From Pseudomonas frederiksbergensis (GTDB lineage: Bacteria > Pseudomonadota > Gammaproteobacteria > Pseudomonadales > Pseudomonadaceae), in assembly GCF_003732275.1 (NCBI RefSeq), contig NZ_MOBM01000039.1, positions 124,001 through 188,000 of the forward strand: a DNA stretch of 64,000 nt, in the 5' to 3' direction. The number at the start of each line of letters is the position of its first letter. The first letter of the stretch is position 1. Under the pieces are notes generated by a model. It was not told the DNA's origin and did no database searches. It saw only the letters and a list, made by a program, of their open reading frames with translations. The position numbers and the translations under genes were made by a program. Of the stretch, positions 35,072 through 42,762 are shown piece after piece.

Positions 35072-36061
35072 TCAAATTGCTGCGGCCAAATCCGGCTTTC
35101 CACCCAGCAACGGCGTCTGTTGATCCGCCAGCCAACGCGCCACCAATGGCCAGACTTCAGTCTGTGCAGCCTTGCTGACAAGCATTTCCACATGACCGAA
35201 ATTATCGCCAAAGCCTTGCTCGTGGCCAAGGGTGATGAATTGCTTGTGCTCGGAGCCGACCTGATCGAACAGCTTGCGGCAGGCCCAAGTCGGGTCCTGA
35301 TGATCGCCCGCAGCGCTCACGGCCAGCACTGGCAACTGAACCTCGGCCAAACCCGCCCACCAGTCCTTGTCGGCATCGCCAAAACGGCCGAACAGCCCGT
35401 ACCAGCGCATGCTTTCCAGGGCCAGGCCAATCGGCTCGTCCTCCGGGCCGCGCTTGAGCCGTGAACCTGACAGTTGGGCAAACCGCTTGAGAATGAAGCG
35501 CCCGCTCCACTCCACCGGCGGAAACTTCAACGGCCAGTAGGTGCGACTGACCTGTGTGCCAAAAAACGCCGCAGACGCGACGACAGGCTCGCCGATGTAT
35601 TCCCCACCCAGCGCCGCCGCCAGCGTAATGCCACCCAGCGAATGACCGATCCAGTGTGGGACCTGGCCGCTTTGCTCGCGCACGAACGCGCCAATGGCCG
35701 GCAAATCGTAACGTGCGTAGTCGGCGACGCGGTTCTTGCGATAGTCCTGATTGCGCTGAGACAGGCCATGACCGCGCATTTCCGGAATCCACACATCGAA
35801 CCCCAGACGCGTCAGATAAGCCCCCAACCCCAGACCTTTGGGAGAGAACCAGAACCGTCGATTGGAAAAGCTGCCGTGCAACAGAATCACCGGCACGCCA
35901 CGCACCGTCGGCTCATCCGCCAGGCCCAAGCGGGTCACAGCCAGTTCGACGGTGCCGTCGGGGCTGTTGCCGGGTTTCAAACGATAGACGTCTTCGCTCA
36001 GATCACCGCGCCGCTCGGCGCTGATCAGGGCGACAGGAAATAGGTTGCTGCTGCTTTGCAT
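35072..36061 (-). CDS. Alpha/beta hydrolase
   Basis: A 329-residue alpha/beta-hydrolase. VILLHGSFSNRRFW holds the oxyanion-hole HG. WIGHSLGGITLA (about 155-166) is the nucleophile elbow. The late acid and histidine are plausibly in AAGDHQDPTW and HEQGFGDNFGHVEML. The PEMRGHGLS segment is typical. It has no signal peptide. The substrate cannot be told: lipase-like, esterase or polyhydroxyalkanoate-related activities are possible. I start at the ATG at 36061. A TTG at 36076 also fits. Confidence 0.85.
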   Translation of the reverse strand: MQSSSNLFPVALISAERRGDLSEDVYRLKPGNSPDGTVELAVTRLGLADEPTVRGVPVILLHGSFSNRRFWFSPKGLGLGAYLTRLGFDVWIPEMRGHGLSQRNQDYRKNRVADYARYDLPAIGAFVREQSGQVPHWIGHSLGGITLAAALGGEYIGEPVVASAAFFGTQVSRTYWPLKFPPVEWSGRFILKRFAQLSGSRLKRGPEDEPIGLALESMRWYGLFGRFGDADKDWWAGLAEVQLPVLAVSAAGDHQDPTWACRKLFDQVGSEHKQFITLGHEQGFGDNFGHVEMLVSKAAQTEVWPLVARWLADQQTPLLGGKPDLAAAI

Positions 36062-36109
36062 AATGCTCTTGCACAAAAAAGGGCGGCATCCAGAGGAACC
36101 CGCCCGTGA

Positions 36110-36263
36110 GTCCTATCTCGACAATGACTGTTCAATTTTGACGGCGTCTTTTGCTGGCATGCTGCGTTGCCGCTCCTCGCCATAGCAAGCTATGACTCGT
36201 CACGGCGCCTTGCCTGCCAGCAAAATCCACACGTCAAAATTGAACGCATTGCCGAGATAGGAC
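36110..36263. repeat. 154-bp near-palindromic repeat beside ppsA
   Basis: Nested inverted segments share one centre near 36187. GTCCTATCTCG (36110-36120) pairs with CGAGATAGGAC (36253-36263). TTCAATTTTGACG (36131-36143) pairs with CGTCAAAATTGAA (36232-36244). TTTTGCTGGCA (36149-36159) pairs with TGCCAGCAAAA (36215-36225). CATAGC/GCTATG is at the centre. It is unlike the three REP families in the window. There is no ORF. It could be a MITE-like or miniature palindromic element, or encode a long hairpin RNA. Confidence 0.75.
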
Positions 36264-36272
36264 ACAGAATCT

Positions 36273-36301
36273 TAAAGCCCCGGCCACTTGACCGAGGCTT
36301 C
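36273..36301 (-). terminator. Terminator after ppsA
   Basis: On the minus strand AAGCCTCGG pairs with CCGGGGCTT (one G-T pair) across an 8-nt loop and is followed by a short T-rich tail, immediately after the ppsA stop. Confidence 0.7.
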
Positions 36302-36310
36302 ATTCACAGA

Positions 36311-38686
36311 TCAGGCCGGAGCTTGACCTTCAGCCAGGAAGAACCAGGTTTCCAACACGGAATCGGGGTTCAGCGAAACGCTTTCGATGCCCTGCTCCAT
36401 CAGCCACTTGGCCAGATCCGGGTGGTCCGAAGGACCCTGACCGCAGATGCCGATGTACTTGCCGGCCTTGTTGCAGGCCTGAATAGCATTGGCCAGCAGC
36501 TTCTTGACCGCAGGATTTCGCTCGTCGAACAGGTGCGCGATGATCCCCGAGTCACGGTCCAGGCCCAGTGTCAGCTGAGTCAGGTCGTTGGAGCCGATGG
36601 AGAAGCCGTCGAAGAACTCGAGGAACTCTTCAGCCAGGATCGCGTTGGACGGCAGTTCGCACATCATGATCACGCGCAGACCGTTTTCGCCACGGGCCAG
36701 ACCGTTTTCGGCCAGCAGATCGACCACCTGGCTCGCTTCGCCCAGGGTGCGAACGAACGGCACCATGATTTCGACGTTGGTCAGGCCCATCTCGTTGCGC
36801 ACGCGCTTGAGGGCGCGGCACTCGAGCTCGAAGCAGTCACGGAACGATTCGCTGATGTAACGCGAAGCGCCACGGAAGCCCAGCATCGGGTTCTCTTCTT
36901 CCGGCTCGTAGAGTTTGCCGCCGATCAGGTTCGCGTATTCGTTGGACTTGAAGTCCGACAGACGCACGATGACCTTTTTCGGCCAGAACGCTGCCGCCAG
37001 GGTGCTGATGCCTTCGACCAGTTTCTCGACATAGAAGCCGACCGGGTCGTTGTAACCGGCGATGCGCTTGTCGACGCTGTCCTTGATTTCTTGCGGCAGG
37101 CCGTCGTAGTTCAACAGCGCTTTGGGATGCACGCCGATCATGCGGTTGATGATGAATTCCAGACGGGCCAGGCCCACACCGGCGTTCGGCAGTTGCGCGA
37201 AGTCGAAGGCGCGGTCCGGGTTGCCGACGTTCATCATGATCTTGAACGGCAGATCCGGCATGGCATCCACTGAGTTTTTCTTGATATCGAAGCCCAGTTC
37301 GCCTTCGAAAATGTAACCGGTGTCGCCTTCAGCGCAGGAAACGGTCACGCCCTGGCCGTCTTTCAACAGCTGGGTAGCGTTGCCGCAACCGACCACGGCC
37401 GGGATACCCAGCTCGCGAGCGATGATCGCCGCGTGGCAGGTACGGCCGCCACGGTTGGTGACGATGGCGCTGGCGCGCTTCATGACCGGTTCCCAGTCCG
37501 GGTCGGTCATGTCGGAAACCAGAACGTCGCCCGGCTGGACTTTGTCCATCTCGGACACGTCCTTGATGATCCGCACCTTGCCGGCGCCGATGCGCTGGCC
37601 GATGGCGCGACCTTCCACCAGCACGGTGCCGGTTTCTTTCAACAGGTAACGTTCCATGACATTGGCCGAAGTGCGGCTCTTCACGGTTTCAGGACGGGCC
37701 TGAACGATGTAGAGCTTGCCGTCGTCACCGTCTTTGGCCCATTCGATGTCCATCGGGCACTTGTAGTGCTTTTCGATGATCATCGCTTGCTTGGCCAGCT
37801 CGCTGACTTCGGCGTCGCTCAGGCAGAAACGTGCGCGATCAGCCTTGTCCACGTCGATGGTCTTGACCGATTTACCGGCCGTGGCCACTTCGCCGTAAAT
37901 CATCTTGATCGCTTTGCTGCCCAGGTTGCGACGCAGGATGGCCGGACGACCGGCTTCCAGCGTGCCTTTGTGGACATAGAATTCATCCGGGTTCACCGCG
38001 CCTTGTACGACGGTTTCACCCAGGCCGTAAGCGCCGGTGATGAACACCACGTCACGGAAGCCCGATTCGGTATCGAGGGTGAACATCACGCCGGCGGTGC
38101 CGGTTTCGGAGCGGACCATGCGCTGCACGCCGGCCGACAGGGCAACCAGCTTGTGGTCGAAGCCCTGGTGGACGCGGTAGGAAATCGCACGGTCGTTGAA
38201 CAGGGAAGCGAACACCTCTTTGGCGGCGCGAATAACGTTTTCGACACCACGGATGTTCAGGAAGGTTTCTTGCTGACCGGCGAAGGAAGCGTCCGGCAAG
38301 TCTTCGGCGGTAGCGGAAGAGCGCACGGCAACGGCCATGTCAGAATTGCCGGCCGACAGCGTGGCGAACGCGGTGCGGATCTCGGCGTTGAGCTTCTCGG
38401 GGAATTCGGCTTCCATGATCCATTGACGGATCTGGGCACCGGTTTTGGCCAGGGCGTTGACATCGTCGACATCCAGCGCATCGAGGGCGGCATGGATCTG
38501 ATCGTTCAGACCGCTCAGTTCCAGGAAATCACGATATGCCTGAGCTGTCGTGGCGAAGCCACCGGGCACCGATACACCGGCACCTGCAAGGTTACTGATC
38601 ATCTCGCCCAGGGATGCGTTCTTGCCCCCCACATGCTCTACATCATGGACGCCGAGCTTATCGAGGGAAACTACGTACTCTACCAA
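36311..38686 (-). CDS. ppsA: Phosphoenolpyruvate synthase
   Basis: A 791-residue enzyme converting pyruvate and ATP to PEP, AMP and phosphate for gluconeogenesis. The N-terminal ATP-grasp domain starts GGKNASLGEM and has SSATAEDLPDASFAGQQETF (about 120-140). The swivelling domain carries GGRTCHAAIIARELG (about 413-427) with the catalytic histidine and the threonine modified by the regulatory protein. The C-terminal TIM barrel has the PEP/pyruvate motif DGFSIGSNDLTQLTLG and the catalytic cysteine in YIGICGQGPSDHP. It is divergent from ppsR, its regulator. Confidence 0.96.
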   Translation of the reverse strand: MVEYVVSLDKLGVHDVEHVGGKNASLGEMISNLAGAGVSVPGGFATTAQAYRDFLELSGLNDQIHAALDALDVDDVNALAKTGAQIRQWIMEAEFPEKLNAEIRTAFATLSAGNSDMAVAVRSSATAEDLPDASFAGQQETFLNIRGVENVIRAAKEVFASLFNDRAISYRVHQGFDHKLVALSAGVQRMVRSETGTAGVMFTLDTESGFRDVVFITGAYGLGETVVQGAVNPDEFYVHKGTLEAGRPAILRRNLGSKAIKMIYGEVATAGKSVKTIDVDKADRARFCLSDAEVSELAKQAMIIEKHYKCPMDIEWAKDGDDGKLYIVQARPETVKSRTSANVMERYLLKETGTVLVEGRAIGQRIGAGKVRIIKDVSEMDKVQPGDVLVSDMTDPDWEPVMKRASAIVTNRGGRTCHAAIIARELGIPAVVGCGNATQLLKDGQGVTVSCAEGDTGYIFEGELGFDIKKNSVDAMPDLPFKIMMNVGNPDRAFDFAQLPNAGVGLARLEFIINRMIGVHPKALLNYDGLPQEIKDSVDKRIAGYNDPVGFYVEKLVEGISTLAAAFWPKKVIVRLSDFKSNEYANLIGGKLYEPEEENPMLGFRGASRYISESFRDCFELECRALKRVRNEMGLTNVEIMVPFVRTLGEASQVVDLLAENGLARGENGLRVIMMCELPSNAILAEEFLEFFDGFSIGSNDLTQLTLGLDRDSGIIAHLFDERNPAVKKLLANAIQACNKAGKYIGICGQGPSDHPDLAKWLMEQGIESVSLNPDSVLETWFFLAEGQAPA

Positions 38687-38860
38687 GGTGATCTCTCCAC
38701 TAACTGTGTTGGAAAAGCTCAGAAGCCGGCGACTCGGGGGAGCATTTGCCGGCTGTATGGCCTGGACCTGGAAAATAAGTGAGAATGCAGGCCACTGGCG
38801 GCCGACAAATCGCGCCTACTATATCCAAGAATCGTCACTAGCTTAAGGCCCAAGGTGCAA

Positions 38861-39679
38861 ATGAAACGATCTGCTTTCTTTATCTCCGATGGCACGGGCA
38901 TTACGGCCGAAACCCTCGGTCAAAGCCTGTTGGCGCAGTTCGAAAACATTACCTTCAGCAAAATCACGCGGCCCTACATCGACAACGCGGATAAAGCGCG
39001 GGCCATGGTACAACAAATCAACAAAGCCGCCGAAAACGATGGTTTTCGTCCGATTATTTTCGACACCATTGTCAATCAGGACATTCGTGAGATTCTCGCA
39101 ACGTCGAATGGTTTCATGATCGACATTTTTTCGACCTTCCTGGCCCCGCTGGAACAGGAGCTGACCGAGCATTCTTCCTACACCGTCGGCAAATCCCACT
39201 CCATCGGTGGCAACTCCAATTACATGGAGCGCATCGAGGCGGTGAACTTCGCCCTCGACAACGACGATGGCGCCCGCACGCACTATTACGACAAAGCCGA
39301 CCTGATACTAGTAGGCGTGTCGCGCTGTGGTAAAACCCCGACGTGTTTGTACATGGCCATGCAATTCGGCATCCGCGCAGCCAATTACCCGTTGACCGAA
39401 GACGACATGGAGCGCCTGCAACTGCCAACCGCCCTGCGCGCCCATCATCACAAGCTGTTCGGCCTGACCATCGACCCGGACCGCCTCACCGCGATCCGCA
39501 ACGAACGCAAGCCCAACAGCCGCTATTCGAGCTACGCGCAGTGCGAATTCGAAGTGCGCGAGGTGGAGAATCTGTTTCGTCGCGAGAACATTGCCCACAT
39601 CAATTCCACGCATTTCTCCGTGGAAGAAATCTCAGCGAAGATTTTAGTAGAGAAAGGTGTGGAGCGACGGTTCAAGTAA
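38861..39679 (+). CDS. ppsR: PEP synthase regulatory protein (kinase/pyrophosphorylase)
   Basis: A 272-residue DUF299 protein. The family phosphorylates PEP synthase on a threonine using ADP, and reverses this by phosphate-dependent pyrophosphorylation. The start FFISDGTGITAETLGQSLL and the P-loop GVSRCGKTPTCLYMA (about 147-161) are diagnostic, as is the end SVEEISAKIL. The ATG at 38861 follows AAGG by five bases. A GTG at 38855 is also in frame but less likely. It is transcribed away from ppsA. Confidence 0.94.
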   Translation: MKRSAFFISDGTGITAETLGQSLLAQFENITFSKITRPYIDNADKARAMVQQINKAAENDGFRPIIFDTIVNQDIREILATSNGFMIDIFSTFLAPLEQELTEHSSYTVGKSHSIGGNSNYMERIEAVNFALDNDDGARTHYYDKADLILVGVSRCGKTPTCLYMAMQFGIRAANYPLTEDDMERLQLPTALRAHHHKLFGLTIDPDRLTAIRNERKPNSRYSSYAQCEFEVREVENLFRRENIAHINSTHFSVEEISAKILVEKGVERRFK

Positions 39680-39703
39680 ATTTCCGGGGACAGTTACACG
39701 CCA

Positions 39704-39794
39704 TCGCGAGCAGGCTCGCTCCCACATTTGAACGGTGTCGCACACAGATGATGTGTCCGCTGAAGATCCAATGTGGGAGCGAGCCTGCTCGCGA
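39704..39794. repeat. REP pair, family 1
   Basis: Inverted TCGCGAGCAGGCTCGCTCCC units lie between the convergent ppsR and prpD. Confidence 0.85.
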
Positions 39795-39815
39795 TTGAAC
39801 GATGACGCGGTGTAA

Positions 39816-41300
39816 CTAGATCACAAACAAATCCACAAACCGGTTCACAGGCGTCGCTTCAAGCGCAGCCTGGTCCTTGCACAGCGCAATAATCTCGGCA
39901 CTGCGCTGAGCCGTGAAGCGCGTCGCCAGGTTGGCCTTGAACTTCTCTTCCAGCAGCGGAATACCATCGGCGCGACGACGGCGATGGCCGATCGGGTACT
40001 CCACCACCACGTTCTCGGTGCTGGAGCCGTCCTTGAAGAACACCTGCACCGCATTGGCGATGGAGCGTTTATCCGGCTCCAGGTATTCGCGGGTAAAGCG
40101 CGAGTCTTCGACGATGATCATTTTGTCGCGCAGCACATCGATGATCGGATGCACGGCGTGGAAGTCGTCTTCGTATTGCTCGGCCACCAGATTACCGAAT
40201 ACCAGGGGTACGGCGGTCATGTACTGGATGCAGTGGTCGCGGTCCGCTGCGTTGGCCAGCGGACCGACCTTGGAAATGATGCGGATCGCCGATTCGTGGG
40301 TGGTGATGACGATCCTGTCGATTTCGTGCAGGCGATTCCTGACCAGTGGATGCAGGGTGACGGCGGCTTCACAGGCAGTTTGCGCGTGAAACTCGGCGGG
40401 AAAGCTGATCTTGAACAACACGTTTTCCATCACGTAGCTGCCAAATGGCCGGGAGAAGCTGAAGGCACGTTTGTCTTCAGGCTTGAGCGCCAAGTCATTG
40501 TTGGTGTGGCTGAACAACACGTCGTAGAAACCCCATTGTTTGGCGGTCAGCACCCCGGGAATGCCCATCTCCCCGCGCATCGCAATGTCCGCCAGGCGTA
40601 CGCCACGACTGGACGCGTCCCCCGCTGCCCAGGATTTACGCGACCCGGCATTGGGCGCATGCCGGTAAGTGCGCAGGGCCTGGCCGTCGGCAAAGGCATG
40701 GGACAACGCCGACAGCAGTTGCTCGCGATTGGCGCCCATGAGCTTGGCGGTGACCGCGGTCGAGGCGACTTTCACCAGGATGACGTGGTCGATGCCGACG
40801 CGGTTGAAGGAGTTTTCCAGCGCAATCACGCCTTGAATCTCGTGAGCCATGATCATGGCTTCCAACACCACCCGAATGGTCAGCGGTGCGTCGCCATTGG
40901 CCAGGCTTTTTTGCGACAGGTGGTCGGCCACCGCGAGAATGGCGCCGAGGTTATCGGACGGATGCCCCCATTCGGCGGCGAGCCAGGTGTCGTTGTAATC
41001 GAGCCAGCGGACGATGCAACCGATATCCCACGCGGCTTTGACCGGGTCGAGACGATAACTGGTGCCCGGCACGCGGGCGCCGAAGGGAACGACCGTGCCT
41101 TCGACGATGGGTCCCAGGTGTTTGGTGCATTCGGGAAAACGCAGGGCTAGCAGACCGCAGCCGAGGGTGTCCATCAGGCAATTGCGGGCGGTGTCCAGCG
41201 CCTCGGTAGATTCGATTTTGAAGTTGAGGACGTAGTCGGCGATGTCCTGCAGGACCGTGTCGTAGTCGGGGCGGTTGTTCAGGTCGACGTTGGCGCTCAT
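39816..41300 (-). CDS. prpD: 2-methylcitrate dehydratase
   Basis: A 494-residue MmgE/PrpD-family protein that dehydrates 2-methylcitrate. It is the last gene of the propionate operon. Typical segments are DTARNCLMDTLGCGLLALRFPECTKHLGP, DYNDTWLAAEWGHPSDNLG (active-site region, about 100-118), GAGD-like AGDASSRGVRLADIA and PLVFGNLVAEQYEDDFH. AcnD and PrpF, encoded in the same operon, offer a parallel dehydration route, as in many Pseudomonas and Shewanella. Confidence 0.95.
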   Translation of the reverse strand: MSANVDLNNRPDYDTVLQDIADYVLNFKIESTEALDTARNCLMDTLGCGLLALRFPECTKHLGPIVEGTVVPFGARVPGTSYRLDPVKAAWDIGCIVRWLDYNDTWLAAEWGHPSDNLGAILAVADHLSQKSLANGDAPLTIRVVLEAMIMAHEIQGVIALENSFNRVGIDHVILVKVASTAVTAKLMGANREQLLSALSHAFADGQALRTYRHAPNAGSRKSWAAGDASSRGVRLADIAMRGEMGIPGVLTAKQWGFYDVLFSHTNNDLALKPEDKRAFSFSRPFGSYVMENVLFKISFPAEFHAQTACEAAVTLHPLVRNRLHEIDRIVITTHESAIRIISKVGPLANAADRDHCIQYMTAVPLVFGNLVAEQYEDDFHAVHPIIDVLRDKMIIVEDSRFTREYLEPDKRSIANAVQVFFKDGSSTENVVVEYPIGHRRRRADGIPLLEEKFKANLATRFTAQRSAEIIALCKDQAALEATPVNRFVDLFVI

Positions 41301-41395
41301 GTTCGATTCACTCGGTCAGTGGTTCGCTGATGGGACCTCGGTTCAGGATCAATCTTAGTTGGTGACGCCATTCTTGTTATTGAAATGCAATTGAC

Positions 41396-41485
41396 TGTGG
41401 AAGCGGGCTTGCTCGCGAAGAGGGAGTGTCAGTCAAAATCAATATTGCCTGATACACCGCCTTCGCGAGCAAGCCCGCTCCCACA
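41396..41485. repeat. REP pair, family 1 variant, inside prp operon
   Basis: Inverted arms TGTGGAAGCGGGCTTGCTCG and CGAGCAAGCCCGCTCCCACA lie between prpF and prpD. This is the GGGCTTGCTCGCGA sub-type, also seen at 45429 and in part at 58192. Confidence 0.85.
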
Positions 41486-41501
41486 TTGGTTCGGTGTCGG
41501 G

Positions 41502-42692
41502 TTAGAAAGAATCCCCCGGCACGCGGACATAACCTTCCATCAACACCCGCGCACTGCGGCTCATGATGGCTTTGTTGACGGTCCATTCACCGTTGACCTG
41601 GCTGGCCTCGGCGCCCACGCGCAAGGTGCCGGAGGGATGACCGAAGCGCACGGCGTTGCGTTCGATGCCACCTGCCGCCAGGTTCACCAACGTGCCGGAA
41701 ATTGCTGCCGCCGTGCCGATGGCCACCGCTGCCGTACCCATCATCGCGTGGTGCAGTTTGCCCATGGACAGCGCACGCACCAGCAAGTCAATGTCGGTGG
41801 CCGCAATCGCCTTGCCGCTGGACGCAATGTAATCCGCCGGTTTGGCAACGAACGCCACCTTCGGTGTGTGCTGACGTTTGGCGGCCTCATCCAGATGCTC
41901 AATCAGCCCCATGCGCAGCGCGCCGTAAGCGCGGATGGTTTCGAACATCGCCAGGGCCTTCAGGTCGCCGTTGATCGCGCCCTGCAATTCGGTACCGGTG
42001 TAGCCGATGTCTTCGGCATTGATGAAAATGGTCGGAATGCCGGCGTTGATCAGGGTGGCCTTGAGCGTACCGACGCCCGGCACTTCGAGGTCATCCACGA
42101 GGTTGCCGGTGGGGAACATCGAACCACCGCCACCCTCTTCTTCCGCCGCCGGTTCCATGAATTCGAGCTGCACTTCGGCTGCCGGAAAGGTCACGCCGTC
42201 GAGTTCGAAATCGCCGGTTTCCTGGACCTCACCGTTGGTGATCGGCACATGGGCGATGATGGTCTTGCCGATGTTGGCCTGCCACACGCGCACCACCGCC
42301 ACACCATTGTGTGGAATGCGGCTGGCATCCACCAGGCCATTGCTGATAGCGAACGAACCGACTGCCGCCGACAGGTTGCCGCAGTTGCCACTCCAGTCGA
42401 CGAAAGGCTTGTCGATGGAGACCTGACCGAACAGGTAATCGACGTCGTGATCGGCCTTGATGCTTTTCGACAGGATCACGGTTTTGCTGGTGCTGGACGT
42501 CGCACCGCCCATGCCGTCGATTTGCTTGTCGTATGGGTCGGGACTGCCAATCACTCGAAGCAATAATGCATCGCGAGCCGGGCCGGGAATCTGTGCCGCT
42601 TCGGGCAGGTCTTTCAGGCTGAAGAACACGCCTTTGCTGGTGCCACCGCGCATATAGGTGGCGGGGATTTTGATCTGAGGTGCGTGAGCCAT
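41502..42692 (-). CDS. prpF: PrpF, aconitate isomerase-like AcnD accessory protein
   Basis: A 396-residue protein with the diaminopimelate-epimerase-like PrpF fold. It is needed with AcnD for the 2-methylcitrate cycle, by isomerising 2-methyl-cis/trans-aconitate. N-terminal IPATYMRGGTSKGVFF is the family signature, followed by GMGGATSSTSKTVIL, WSGNCGNLSAAVG (about 106) and the C-terminal RFGHPSGTLRVGAEA. It is 70 bp downstream of acnD. Confidence 0.95.
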   Translation of the reverse strand: MAHAPQIKIPATYMRGGTSKGVFFSLKDLPEAAQIPGPARDALLLRVIGSPDPYDKQIDGMGGATSSTSKTVILSKSIKADHDVDYLFGQVSIDKPFVDWSGNCGNLSAAVGSFAISNGLVDASRIPHNGVAVVRVWQANIGKTIIAHVPITNGEVQETGDFELDGVTFPAAEVQLEFMEPAAEEEGGGGSMFPTGNLVDDLEVPGVGTLKATLINAGIPTIFINAEDIGYTGTELQGAINGDLKALAMFETIRAYGALRMGLIEHLDEAAKRQHTPKVAFVAKPADYIASSGKAIAATDIDLLVRALSMGKLHHAMMGTAAVAIGTAAAISGTLVNLAAGGIERNAVRFGHPSGTLRVGAEASQVNGEWTVNKAIMSRSARVLMEGYVRVPGDSF

Positions 42693-42762
42693 TGGTGCTC
42701 CTACTCCTTATCGTAAAAGAAGGCGGACACGGGCCTGAAATCCCGTGTCCGCACATCGTGTG

